In this document: piece after piece, positions 8,292 through 17,032 of the stretch | Layout: the number at the start of each line of letters is the position of its first letter | How positions within the stretch are numbered: the stretch's first letter is position 1 | Assembly: GCA_002310035.1 (NCBI GenBank) | Contig: DBYC01000082.1 | Coordinates: 318-37,148 of the forward strand | DNA length: 36,831 nucleotides | Source of the DNA: a bacterium UBP6_UBA1196 | Lineage (GTDB): Bacteria; UBP6; UBA1177 | Direction: 5' to 3' | Position numbers and translations under genes: made by a program | Notes under the pieces: generated by a model | What the model saw: the letters and a program-made list of their open reading frames with translations, nothing else | Database searches by the model: none | What the model was told of the DNA's origin: nothing

Positions 8292-10292
8292 TCACTTTGC
8301 CGCAACTGATTCGATCGGGAAGACAATGTGGAAAACCGTTCCGGCCGGCGATGTTTCCCGCAAAGTTATGGAGCCGCCGGAAAGACGGACGATTTTTTCG
8401 CAGGTCGCAAGGCCGAGACCGTTTCCGTTTTTCTTGGTGGTGTAGAAAGGTTCAAAAACAGAATCTTTGTGCTCCGGCAGGATCCCGGGACCGTTGTCAG
8501 CGACTTCGATCAGGAGTTTTTTCCTCTTTTTTATCGCGGAGACCCTGACTCTGCCGATCCTTTCGACCTTTTCAAGAGCCTGAAGACTGTTGTTGACAAG
8601 GTTCACGAAGACATTTTTCAGGACATCCCAGTCAAACATAAATTCGCGGCCGCCGGTCTGGTCTATAAAATCCACAGTCTGGTTCGCATAACTGAAAAAC
8701 TGCTTCATCTCGGCAAAAAACGACCTGAAATTATATGGTTTCGGCTCAAGTTTTATGTTTCTGCCGTAGACAAGCATTTTTTCAATCGTTTCATTGAGCC
8801 GTTTCAGTTCTTTCAGCGAGATGTCAAGATATTCGGGATCGACATCCTTTTTTCTGTCGACGGCATCCTTCACGACTTCGATGTTGAACATTATCGAGGT
8901 CATAGGCGAACGCAGTTCGTGCGCCACAAACGAGAGCATTTTGTCGACTTCCTTGAAATGTTTGAGCATTTCGATTTTTTTCTCCGTTTCTATGACAGTC
9001 GCGAAAAGGGACAGTTTCTCGTATTTGTTGAGCGTGATCTCGATCATGTTGTTGACGCAGAGCATCGCGTTGTGGGAAATCTGCTTCGAATTTATAACGA
9101 AAAAACCCGAAAGTTCGTTGTGATATACGACAGGAATGAAAAAATCGCCGCCCGTCTTTTTGACAAAATTCTCAAGCAACGGCTCTGAAATCAGGACTGA
9201 ATCTTTGGAAAGGTATGTTTCATGCAGGAAAACCTGCTCGCTTAAAAGCGGCTGAAAATCCTCGTTTCCCTCGTAAAGTTCCGACGGGATCCTGCTGTTC
9301 CGCTCGAAAGGCTCCTCGAAATAAACATATTTGAACTGCTTTATTTCGTGGAACCATTCGGCCACGCAGTCGTGAAGTTTAGTAAAAAGCATAGGAATTT
9401 CAGCGACATCCTCTATTTCAAGGCGATATTTGTTAAGATATGTCTGATAGTAGTTTCTGCTTTTGTGGATAAAACTTTCCACCGAGGAGGAAAAGTAGGA
9501 GATCGTGATTCCGGCAGCCATGAAAACCGAGAAGAGCACCAGAAGCACGACAAGTGAAAAATAGGTGCTCCCGAAAAGCGGAATCATAAAAAATCTCAAT
9601 GAAAACAAGGTTTGGATTATAAACGACACCAAAAGGGAAAAGAGGCATATCAGCCAGAAATTTATCCGGTTGATACCGGTTGACGAGATCCTGTTGGTGT
9701 AGACAAAAATTCCTATGCTCATCACGGAAACAACGGTGAAAACAATGAGCGAAACATTGAAATAGACTGCTTTGTAGGAGATCGCGGCGAACGCGGCGAC
9801 GACCGACGCCATGCACGAAACCAGAGCCACAGCCGAAATGTTGAAAACAGTAAATTTACGGACACTGCTGTTCAAGTATTTGATTTTCCTGAATATTATC
9901 GGAATATTTATCGCAGCTGAAAGGACAGGGACAATGAAATAGACCAGATATACCGCGCTTTTCATGTAGACAAAAAGGATCATCGAGGCGAGGACCGCCA
10001 GAATGATTATCGCTCCCCAGATAAAGTTCGGGATCACGCCGTGCGGGAAAGAATAGATGTAAAGTGTCGAAAATATGGCAAAACTTAGAAGAGCAATGAA
10101 AAAATATATTTTGGAGAAAGGAAAATATACGGCTGTAACAGACGAGAAAATAAAAACATTCGATATTAAAATAAAAAACAGCCAGAGGTTCTGCGGCAGA
10201 CCGCGGCCTTTGATCATTACATGCCAGCCGAGCGACGATGCCGTTATTGAACTGAAAATTATGAAAAATAAAAAAACTGCGGACTCAGTCAT
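8292..10292 (-). CDS. Multi-transmembrane sensor histidine kinase with GAF-like domain
   Basis: The 666-aa protein begins with about eight hydrophobic segments (residues 1-~270). A GAF-like region follows (~295-425), then HisKA with the phospho-accepting histidine H458 in VAHELRSP. The HATPase domain has NLVNNSLQA (N box, ~564-572), DNGPG (599-603), the F box FEPFYTTK and GNGLGLA (623-629). The layout (8 TM, GAF, HisKA, HATPase) recalls PrsK-type kinases of exopolysaccharide/exosortase regulation, but the sequence alone does not establish orthology. The start overlaps the partner response regulator's end by 8 nt with AGGAAAG upstream, so the two form a cognate two-component pair. The signal is unknown, presumably in or near the membrane. 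Confidence 0.9.
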   Translation of the reverse strand: MTESAVFLFFIIFSSITASSLGWHVMIKGRGLPQNLWLFFILISNVFIFSSVTAVYFPFSKIYFFIALLSFAIFSTLYIYSFPHGVIPNFIWGAIIILAVLASMILFVYMKSAVYLVYFIVPVLSAAINIPIIFRKIKYLNSSVRKFTVFNISAVALVSCMASVVAAFAAISYKAVYFNVSLIVFTVVSVMSIGIFVYTNRISSTGINRINFWLICLFSLLVSFIIQTLFSLRFFMIPLFGSTYFSLVVLLVLFSVFMAAGITISYFSSSVESFIHKSRNYYQTYLNKYRLEIEDVAEIPMLFTKLHDCVAEWFHEIKQFKYVYFEEPFERNSRIPSELYEGNEDFQPLLSEQVFLHETYLSKDSVLISEPLLENFVKKTGGDFFIPVVYHNELSGFFVINSKQISHNAMLCVNNMIEITLNKYEKLSLFATVIETEKKIEMLKHFKEVDKMLSFVAHELRSPMTSIMFNIEVVKDAVDRKKDVDPEYLDISLKELKRLNETIEKMLVYGRNIKLEPKPYNFRSFFAEMKQFFSYANQTVDFIDQTGGREFMFDWDVLKNVFVNLVNNSLQALEKVERIGRVRVSAIKKRKKLLIEVADNGPGILPEHKDSVFEPFYTTKKNGNGLGLATCEKIVRLSGGSITLRETSPAGTVFHIVFPIESVAAK

Positions 10293-11685
10293 CTTTCCTG
10301 AGGTCGTACTCCTCTATTCTCTTGTCTAGTGTCGGGCGGGTAATTCCCAATAATTCAGCGGTTTTTCCTTTATGCCAGTTTGTCTGTTTCAGAACGAAAC
10401 TGATATAGTTCCTCTCGACTTCGCGCAAAGTCGTCAGATTTTCCGGCATAACAAAATCCGGCATCGTATTCTGTTTTGATTTTATATCATTCTGTTCCTT
10501 TTTCTCAGGAACAAGGAAGGAAAAGCTGTCGCGTGTCAGAATTTTATCCTTCGCCTTTATCGAGGCGCTGAAAATCGCGTTTTCGAGCTCGCGGATGTTC
10601 CCCGGCCATGCGTGCGAACCAAGAAAATCGACCGCTTCCTTCGTTATGCTCTGGATCGAGGTATTCATCATATAGTTCGCCTTTTTTATGAAATGGAGAA
10701 TCAGCATCTCGAGGTCGCTGATGTGGCTGCGGAGAGGCGGGACCGAGATTATCACGACATTGAGCCGGTAGAAAAGATCCTCCCTGAATTTGCCGTTTTC
10801 GGCAAGTTCCTTCAGGTTTTTATTCGTAAGGGCGACTATTCTGCCGTTGAAACGCTTTTTTTCGGTAGCACCTATTGGATAAAAATCCTTTTCCTGAATG
10901 ACGCGCAGAAGCTTTGTCTGGAATTCATACGGCATTTCCGAGATTTCGTCGAGAACGAGCGTACCGCCTTTAACTGCTTCGAGCTTGCCCTCGCGGTTCG
11001 CCGTTGCCCCTGTAAACGCCCCCTTGACATATCCCATAAGTTCGCTTTCGATCAGATTTTCTGGTACTGCAGCGCAGTTTATCGCGATAAAAGGCTCGTC
11101 AGGCACAGTATTTTCGTGGATCGCCTTGGCGACCATCTCCTTTCCGGTGCCGCTCTCGCCTGTGACAAGGACCGTAGCCTTGTTTCCGCGCAAAGTTCCG
11201 ATCGTTTTGTAAATGTCGATCATCAGCGGATGCCTTCCGATTATCGAATCCTTGAACGGAGTGTTGTCAGGCTCGATAAAATGAGCTATCCGTTCCTTCA
11301 AAGTGAGCGTTTCCAGAGCCCGCTCGACAGTCGAACGGAGCTTTTCAAGCGGAACAGGTTTTGCCAGAAACTCGTAAGCACCGAGATTCATTGCCTTTAC
11401 CGCATGTTCAAGCTCTCCGTAAGCCGTAAGCATCACGACAAGCGGAATATCCTTTTTGTCGAAAGTCCGGTTCAGGTCCTCAAGCAGCTCCAGACCGGTT
11501 TTGACAGGCATGTTTATGTCAAGAAGCACCAGGTCGGGGCGTTCCTTTTCTATCGCGATGTAGCCTTCGCGCCCGTCGTTAGCCGTAAAAACCGAATATC
11601 CCTCAGATTCCAGATACTTCTGATAACTCCTTGAAATCGAAAGATCGTCGTCGACAATCAAAATTTTCCATTTTCCGTGCATCAT
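10285..11685 (-). CDS. NtrC-family sigma-54-dependent response regulator
   Basis: The 466-aa protein has three domains in order. The receiver (1-~125) carries the acidic pocket D11-D13 and phospho-acceptor D56 in LLDINMP. The AAA+ domain (~145-380) has Walker A GESGTGKE (176-183), the sigma-54 contact loop GAFTGA (222-227), Walker B GTLVLDEI (241-248) and REDLFYRLNV. A Fis-type helix-turn-helix lies at ~435-463. It should activate sigma-54 promoters after phosphorylation by the kinase encoded immediately downstream. The ATG overlaps the TGA of the preceding methylase-like gene (ATGA), with GAGGTTGA upstream. Target promoters were not identified in the window. Confidence 0.95.
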   Translation of the reverse strand: MMHGKWKILIVDDDLSISRSYQKYLESEGYSVFTANDGREGYIAIEKERPDLVLLDINMPVKTGLELLEDLNRTFDKKDIPLVVMLTAYGELEHAVKAMNLGAYEFLAKPVPLEKLRSTVERALETLTLKERIAHFIEPDNTPFKDSIIGRHPLMIDIYKTIGTLRGNKATVLVTGESGTGKEMVAKAIHENTVPDEPFIAINCAAVPENLIESELMGYVKGAFTGATANREGKLEAVKGGTLVLDEISEMPYEFQTKLLRVIQEKDFYPIGATEKKRFNGRIVALTNKNLKELAENGKFREDLFYRLNVVIISVPPLRSHISDLEMLILHFIKKANYMMNTSIQSITKEAVDFLGSHAWPGNIRELENAIFSASIKAKDKILTRDSFSFLVPEKKEQNDIKSKQNTMPDFVMPENLTTLREVERNYISFVLKQTNWHKGKTAELLGITRPTLDKRIEEYDLRKDD

Positions 11686-13274
11686 TCAACCTCCTGAGGA
11701 TCCGTTTTTTCGCCGGCATACCGCTCGATTACGGCAATTTCCTCCGGCGTGAGCCTGAAAAGCTGGAAAACAAAATCGTCGAGTCTGGCGGTCAGGACCG
11801 CGATTTCCTTTTTCACCGCCTCTTTGTCGTGCGCCAGAACCATCCGCATGTAAAGCCCGCGGATTTCGACGACTATGTCGGAAACGACACGCTGGAGATT
11901 TTTCGTGCAGACCATAAACGGGATTTTATTGAAGTTTTTCTTAAGAAACTTGTTGTGATGCGGAAATTTGATCTTGTAGAAAAATTCAACAAGTTTCGAG
12001 TTCAGATAACCTTCAGCATAGAAAAAATCAATGTCCGGAGTCTTCGGCACGACCGCCGCCACATCGTTCATAAAGTAAAGCCCGTTGTCGTCGAACGCGA
12101 AGACCGGCTTGACCGAAAGATACTTAGTTAGCAGTTTTTTGCTTTCGAAATTCTCGTCCGGCGGGATCTGGAAAAACGCGCCGGGAGCCGGATAAATGTA
12201 TCTTCCTGCCTGAAGATAGTTGAAAGGAACTATCTCCTTAGAAGTTATGAAAGGTTTGTAGTCGTGCGTTTTCCTGAGCGTTTCAGTCAGGCCGTCAAGA
12301 GAGCCGTTCCTGAACATTCCGAGGAAAAACCTGAAATATTCGCCGCAGGTCGCCCCTGCCCGAGACTCGATTTTCGAGACAAGCGAAAGCTGCTCTCCTG
12401 TGACCTGGTCGTTGAAAGTGAAAAGATGGTTCGAATCGAGGTATTTCCGGTCCAGTTCAAGCGTTTTTCCCGCCGTAAAATCGCGGATCAGCACATTTTC
12501 GTTGCGGACTATAAGACTGACATCGATCTTTTTAGTGAGCCTTAACAGCAGAAAATCGGCAAAACGGTCGATTTCGCCGGTTTCAAAGCGTGAATAAAGA
12601 ATTTTTTTATCCTTTCTGGTAAGCGGCGACGAAAGGAAGATCTTCTTCGCCATAAGATAAAAAACCGCGTTCGGCTTCATCAGAACAGACAGTGTGTCAA
12701 GCAGATTCTCGCTCGGAAACGGATAATGCGCCGCATCGTCAACGACGACATCGAAATTCTGCGGAGGCAGCTGCGTGTTGTCTTCGCTCATAAAGTCGAA
12801 CAGCGTCGTCTGGATCGAAATCGAAAGAGGCGCCTCACGCGAAACCGGATAGTATTCGATGTTTTTGAAAGGCTGTTCGGGCGTTCTTTCGCCGGTAAAA
12901 CCGATGAAAAGCTGCACTTTCTTCTCTGTTTCGTAAGGCAGGACTATCGTATCGGTGAGAACAAGGACCGACTGTTTCGGCTGGACTTTGATATTCGGAA
13001 TTTCGGCGACTTTTTCCGCCGGAAGCGAAAGAATCGCGGTAAGTGAAAGTGAAAGAACGAAATCGCGCCCCAGTCTGTCCGAAAATTCATTGTTTATGAG
13101 CGAAAAATCGGCCTTGCTTATCCCGGAAAGCGAAGCTGCAGCAGGCCGCTTGTTCAAAAGCGACAGCTGGAATTTGTTCAGCAGAAAGGCATAAGGATCG
13201 GACTTTATCGATTTTTCCCTTATGAACTTGTCGATTTCGTAAAAAAGTTTTACAAGTTTTTTTCTTTTATCCAT
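11682..13274 (-). CDS. Degenerate Eco57I/TaqI-like adenine methylase scaffold, probably non-catalytic
   Basis: This 530-aa protein is not a standard annotation. Its second half follows the TaqI-like target-recognition domain: FAFDDNGLYFMNDVAAVV (392-409), then EGYLNSKLVEFFYKIKFP (421-438), then KFLKKNFNKIPFM. It ends with the typical LDDFVFQLFRLTPEEIAVIE-type tail (~498-517). The first half aligns in order with an N6-adenine methylase core: FDVVVDD at 174-180 occupies the NPPY position, followed by LMKPNAVFYLMAKKIFLSS (198-216), like 'LLKPGGKLAFIIPNSFL'. However, NPPY is replaced by DDAAHY and no GxGxF SAM motif is visible. I infer loss of methylation and retained DNA-binding or structural role. 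It opens an operon with an NtrC regulator and histidine kinase. Confidence 0.6.
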   Translation of the reverse strand: MDKRKKLVKLFYEIDKFIREKSIKSDPYAFLLNKFQLSLLNKRPAAASLSGISKADFSLINNEFSDRLGRDFVLSLSLTAILSLPAEKVAEIPNIKVQPKQSVLVLTDTIVLPYETEKKVQLFIGFTGERTPEQPFKNIEYYPVSREAPLSISIQTTLFDFMSEDNTQLPPQNFDVVVDDAAHYPFPSENLLDTLSVLMKPNAVFYLMAKKIFLSSPLTRKDKKILYSRFETGEIDRFADFLLLRLTKKIDVSLIVRNENVLIRDFTAGKTLELDRKYLDSNHLFTFNDQVTGEQLSLVSKIESRAGATCGEYFRFFLGMFRNGSLDGLTETLRKTHDYKPFITSKEIVPFNYLQAGRYIYPAPGAFFQIPPDENFESKKLLTKYLSVKPVFAFDDNGLYFMNDVAAVVPKTPDIDFFYAEGYLNSKLVEFFYKIKFPHHNKFLKKNFNKIPFMVCTKNLQRVVSDIVVEIRGLYMRMVLAHDKEAVKKEIAVLTARLDDFVFQLFRLTPEEIAVIERYAGEKTDPQEVE

Positions 13275-13305
13275 TTTTTCTCACCTTTCAAAGTTCGATA
13301 AATTC

Positions 13306-13334
13306 AGTATAGAAACCAAATTTAAAAAAATCAA
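13306..13334 (-). promoter_or_regulatory. Sigma-70-like promoter of methylase-like/two-component operon
   Basis: TTGATT (13334-13329) and TATACT (13311-13306) on the minus strand are separated by 17 bp, about 30 bp upstream of the ATG at 13274. The start has AAAGGTGAG nearby. Confidence 0.5.
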
Positions 13335-13346
13335 GCTATTCAAGGC

Positions 13347-13376
13347 AAAAAAAAAGGGGCGCCGAAGCGCCCTTTA
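13347..13376 (-). terminator. Intrinsic terminator of EGF-like lipoprotein gene
   Basis: Read on the minus strand, GGGCGC, a TTCG tetraloop and GCGCCC form a GC-rich hairpin followed by C and a run of nine T. It lies about 25 bp downstream of the lipoprotein stop at 13400 and is the clearest rho-independent terminator in the window. Confidence 0.9.
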
Positions 13377-13399
13377 AAAACTGTCGAAAACAGTATCGG

Positions 13400-14959
13400 C
13401 TATTCGCCTTCACCGCCTTCTACGCACTGATGCTCAGCATTGCAGGTCTGACCTTCGCCGCAGTCTTCATTTGACGTGCATTCTTCTTCAACAGTAACAG
13501 CTTTGCAGCCTTCGGTTGCATCCCATTCTTTTTCTTCGCCGCAGTCGCAAGCACCTTCAGTCCAAGTTCCGCTTGTTGAGTTGCAAAGTACTTCGTCTTG
13601 ATTCGGAGCAGGAGTATCTTCTTTGCAGCCTTCGTTGTCATCCCAAACTGTTCCTTCGCCGCAAACGCATTTTTCTGTATCGAAATCAAACTCGCCGCCT
13701 GTTAATTGGCAAAGTGTTACGATGTCTTTTTTGCAGACATAACCAGCTTCGTTGTCTGCAAGAACGCACTTCTTAAGTTCTGCTGCGCATGGATTCGGCT
13801 CACACGGTTCGTTTTCGCAAACATAACCAGCTTCGTTGTCTGCTTTTTTGCAGGTAGCTCTGTCGCTGCAAGGATACGGTTTGAACTGCGGTTTGCACGG
13901 ATCTGTTTCTTTAAACTCTGCGATTGTAGCACAGTCAACTGCGCTCTCGTTGACATCAAGTGTCGTTTTGTCATCTTCGACATCGTTGTCAAAGCAGAAG
14001 CAGAGATCTTCAGCTTTGTCGATATCGCTGAACATGTAAACCATTTCTTTCGGGGTCATAAGTTCTGCAAGGACTGAAACTTTGAATGTTTCACCTACAG
14101 CGAAACTCTCGTTGTCGTCGTAGCAGATTTTTGTTTTGCCAAGTCTGAATTCATCTTCAGGATCGTCGCTCATTTCTTCAACCGGTCCAACAGCGTTGTA
14201 GCCGACGATGCACTGCATAGCATATTTGCTGTCTTCGCCGTCTGCTGTCTTTGCACTTGAATAACGGATAGAGAGAATCTGAGCACTCGGAGCAATAGGA
14301 AGCTCATATTTATACTTCTCAACTTGTTCACCGGCTTCTTTCATCATCTCAGCATAGTCGGTCGGAACAGAGAAAATACCGATTCTCGTAAACGAACCTG
14401 CTGAATTCGGGTCGCCCATGATTTCAACGGTGATTTCATCATATTTTACTAACTTACCCTGATTGTCGTAGCCCTGACCTTCGTCTGTGTGCATCATCGA
14501 ATATTCGTCACCGTATTCAAGCGTGGTTTTAGGATATGTAATACCTTCCAGCTCTAAATTTGCCCAGTCAACCATAGCATTCATAAATTCCTGCTGAGTG
14601 GTGATAGGTTTGTTTCCGTCATTGATTTTACCTGCACCGCTGTATGCAAGGTAACGTTTTGCATCGCTGGTGTAGAGTTGTTTGAAGTTGCAAGTAGTTT
14701 CTGCACCGGTGTCTGCACCGCTGTCTGCTTCGCCGCTGTCTGCTTCGCCGCTGTCTGCTTCACCGCTGTCTGCTTCGCCGCTGTCTGCTTCGCCGCTGTC
14801 TGCGCCGGTGTCTGCACCGCTGTCTGCGCCAGTGTCAACAGCGTCTTCATCGTTTACATCTGTGTCATTTTCCGGTTCGTCGCTTTTTGAACTGCTGCCG
14901 CAGCTAACAACGAAGAGGGCGAGAACGATCGCCACAAGAATTGCTGTGAATTTCTTCAT
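13400..14959 (-). CDS. Lipoprotein with DSGEA tandem-repeat linker and EGF-like Cys-rich C-terminus
   Basis: The ATG at 14959 (GGAGATTAAAA upstream) gives 519 aa. Residues 1-19 are a signal peptide with lipobox FVVSC (C20). The linker (~25-85) is acidic and contains about five tandem DSGEA units flanked by SGADTG repeats. Residues ~90-370 form a unique globular region of unknown family, with CFCFDND near its end. The C-terminal ~150 residues carry EGF-like repeats (two with ADNEAGYVC) plus CxCGE modules and a final SNEDCGEGQTC motif, as found in surface proteins. Monocistronic, with a near-consensus promoter and strong terminator, so probably abundant. Surface display or adhesion is inferred; function unknown. 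Confidence 0.75.
   Translation of the reverse strand: MKKFTAILVAIVLALFVVSCGSSSKSDEPENDTDVNDEDAVDTGADSGADTGADSGEADSGEADSGEADSGEADSGEADSGADTGAETTCNFKQLYTSDAKRYLAYSGAGKINDGNKPITTQQEFMNAMVDWANLELEGITYPKTTLEYGDEYSMMHTDEGQGYDNQGKLVKYDEITVEIMGDPNSAGSFTRIGIFSVPTDYAEMMKEAGEQVEKYKYELPIAPSAQILSIRYSSAKTADGEDSKYAMQCIVGYNAVGPVEEMSDDPEDEFRLGKTKICYDDNESFAVGETFKVSVLAELMTPKEMVYMFSDIDKAEDLCFCFDNDVEDDKTTLDVNESAVDCATIAEFKETDPCKPQFKPYPCSDRATCKKADNEAGYVCENEPCEPNPCAAELKKCVLADNEAGYVCKKDIVTLCQLTGGEFDFDTEKCVCGEGTVWDDNEGCKEDTPAPNQDEVLCNSTSGTWTEGACDCGEEKEWDATEGCKAVTVEEECTSNEDCGEGQTCNAEHQCVEGGEGE
14712..14840. repeat. In-frame 15-bp coding minisatellite
   Basis: About five near-identical 15-bp units (CGCCGCTGTCTGCTT) occur in tandem, flanked by related GTCTGCACCG/GTCTGCGCCG units. 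They encode the DSGEA/SGADTG linker of the lipoprotein gene on the minus strand. Unit length is a multiple of three, so copy-number changes would keep the frame. Confidence 0.9.
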
Positions 14960-15037
14960 TTTTAATCTCCAAAAAAAAGTTGGTAAAAAAACCCAAAAAC
15001 TAAAATTCAATTCTTAGTTGTGAAAAAACCGTCTGAA

Positions 15038-15065
15038 ATTCTATGGGAGAAAAGTTTTTTGTCAA
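15038..15065 (-). promoter_or_regulatory. Near-consensus sigma-70 promoter of EGF-like lipoprotein gene
   Basis: TTGACA (15065-15060) and TAGAAT (15043-15038) on the minus strand are 16 bp apart. The -35 is perfect and the -10 matches at 5 of 6. A 5' leader of about 70 nt precedes the ATG at 14959. Confidence 0.8.
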
Positions 15066-15121
15066 GTAAAAAAAGTCAGACTCGGTTCTGAAAAGAAAGT
15101 TACAGCAAAATCAAAGATTTA

Positions 15122-16981
15122 TTAATTTCCGACGAGTGTCGAAAGCAGAATTATAAAAACTCCGGCAAGCGACTCTCCCGCGATTATGCCAGAAGCAGCC
15201 GGGACGACATATTCTTCAAGGGCTTTCTTTTTGTGCTCGATGAAAAGAACGATGAGCGCGCCAAGGAACATGGAAAGCGAGTTCCAGAAGGGAATGACGA
15301 AAGCGAGGCCGATACCCATCGACGACGGGATGAATTTCGCCGCTTTCGGGAACCATTTTTCAAGCAGAGGGATGATCACGCCGACCGCAACGCCGATGAG
15401 CATCGCGATTTTAGCGGTCGAATGAAGCGTGGAAAAGCCCTGTGCCAAAAGATCGGCGACTCTCGACCAGACCTGAGCCGCAGGTGCCGGAAAGTAGTCG
15501 CTTCCGAGAACGTCAGGGGTCGGAACGATGAGGTAGAATGCCGGAACGATGACCGCTGTTCCCGCAAAAATACCGAGGAATTGCGCGAGGAACATCTTTC
15601 GCGGGTTCGCTCCGAGGATGTATCCCGTTTTGAGGTCTGTCAGAAGGTCAGCCGAGGATCCTGCAATACCCGAAGTGATCGAAGCAGTCATAAGCGTCGT
15701 GACTTTGCTGCCGGGCCTTAACATTCCGTAGAAAGCCTGCGTGACCTGACCGAGCGCGCCGACCGGAGTCGTGTCGGTCTCACCCGTTGCGCGGCATGCG
15801 ACGATCGAAAGGAAGAACGAAAGGATGACCGCAAGGACCGAGACCCAGACCGGAATGTCGAACGCGAAAAGCATGATGAGGGCGATTCCCGTGCCGCCGA
15901 CAACGATTCCCCAGAAGAACCAGCTCATCGGAACTTCGACTTTTTCGATCTCGGAAAGCTCGCGTTTTTTGGTCGAGAAAAGGTCTTTGAGCGAAGCAAA
16001 CGCCTTGAGCGCGACTTTCCACTGCATTAGGAACGAGGTAAATCCCGCAGCGACCATGACAGAAGCACCGAACCAGAGGCTCCAGCTACTTATCCCGCGG
16101 TAGCCGAGTTCGGTTATCGCGCCGATTTTGAACATGTAAGGTGCCAACACTATATAATTAAGTATAGCGCCGAAGAGAATGCTCCACGCCGTTCTCCAGC
16201 CCATGATCCCGCCGGCTGCGACCATGATGAGGCTCGTTTCCATCGAAACTGTGTATTCAGCAAGTTTCTCGCCGAAAACAGCGTAGGTGTATTTGATCCA
16301 TTCGAAAAAGTCGCGGATCACAGTGAGGACTGCGCCGCCCAGCGCGAAACCGAGCAGAGTGCGCGTCTGTTTCTTGCTTTCTTCGCCTGCGTAAAGGCTT
16401 TTAAGCGTTTCGGCTGTTGCAGTTCCCGACGGAAAAGGCAGTTTTTCCATGTTTATCATCTGTTTTTTCATCGGTATCGCCATGACAACGCCCGCAATTC
16501 CGAGAAAAACAGTCCACGCCGTAAGCACCCAGAAATTGAGATGCTGCCCGGTGATGAGGATGTAAGCCGCGATCGCACTGACCATCGTTCCGCCTGTCGT
16601 GTAGCCGGCACTCGAAGCGGTCGACTTCATCGAGTTGTTTTCGAGAAGCGTCATGTCGGTCTTGAAAATTTTCGGAAAAATGACGCGCAGAAGCTTCCAG
16701 ATGCTGAACGAAAGGACGCATGCCGTGATCGTTACGCCAAGTCCCCAGCCTGTTTTGAGGCCGATGTAAAGGTTCGTAAGGCTCATAAGTCCGCCGATGA
16801 TCATTCCCATGACGACTGCGCGGACGGTAAGCTGCTTGACATCGCCCTGATAGACGTTTTTAAGCCACTGGCGGTCGTCTTCTTCGTACTGCTCCTCCAG
16901 AGTGAGCGGTCTCTTCGGAACACTTTCTTCCGAGACGCCGTTTTCGGGAGACAAATTTTCGTTTCTGTTCTCTTCTGTCAT
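15122..16981 (-). CDS. OPT-family oligopeptide transporter
   Basis: The 619-aa inner-membrane protein has about 15 hydrophobic segments after a 45-residue charged N-terminus. Segments typical of bacterial OPT proteins are present: NLYIGLKTGWGLGV, NNSMKSTASSAGYTTGG and PFPSGTATAETLKSLY (broken here by punctuation), then LTDLKTGYILGANPRKMF. OPT proteins are proton-coupled importers of small peptides or metal-ligand complexes; the substrate cannot be set from sequence. AGAGG precedes the ATG by 5 nt. The gene lies 51 bp after the coiled-coil protein gene and may be cotranscribed with it. The downstream gap (14960-15121) holds only the next gene's promoter. Confidence 0.92.
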   Translation of the reverse strand: MTEENRNENLSPENGVSEESVPKRPLTLEEQYEEDDRQWLKNVYQGDVKQLTVRAVVMGMIIGGLMSLTNLYIGLKTGWGLGVTITACVLSFSIWKLLRVIFPKIFKTDMTLLENNSMKSTASSAGYTTGGTMVSAIAAYILITGQHLNFWVLTAWTVFLGIAGVVMAIPMKKQMINMEKLPFPSGTATAETLKSLYAGEESKKQTRTLLGFALGGAVLTVIRDFFEWIKYTYAVFGEKLAEYTVSMETSLIMVAAGGIMGWRTAWSILFGAILNYIVLAPYMFKIGAITELGYRGISSWSLWFGASVMVAAGFTSFLMQWKVALKAFASLKDLFSTKKRELSEIEKVEVPMSWFFWGIVVGGTGIALIMLFAFDIPVWVSVLAVILSFFLSIVACRATGETDTTPVGALGQVTQAFYGMLRPGSKVTTLMTASITSGIAGSSADLLTDLKTGYILGANPRKMFLAQFLGIFAGTAVIVPAFYLIVPTPDVLGSDYFPAPAAQVWSRVADLLAQGFSTLHSTAKIAMLIGVAVGVIIPLLEKWFPKAAKFIPSSMGIGLAFVIPFWNSLSMFLGALIVLFIEHKKKALEEYVVPAASGIIAGESLAGVFIILLSTLVGN

Positions 16982-17032
16982 AGAAACCTCTGATTTTAAA
17001 AAGTGAAAATTGAAAGAAAAATTCTAATCGGA

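Noticed and set aside
11682..13274. Active restriction-modification enzyme
   Set aside because: The NPPY and SAM motifs are missing and no restriction or specificity partner gene is adjacent.
14712..14840. Possible CRISPR-like short repeats
   Set aside because: The 15-bp units are directly tandem without spacers and lie in frame within a lipoprotein linker.
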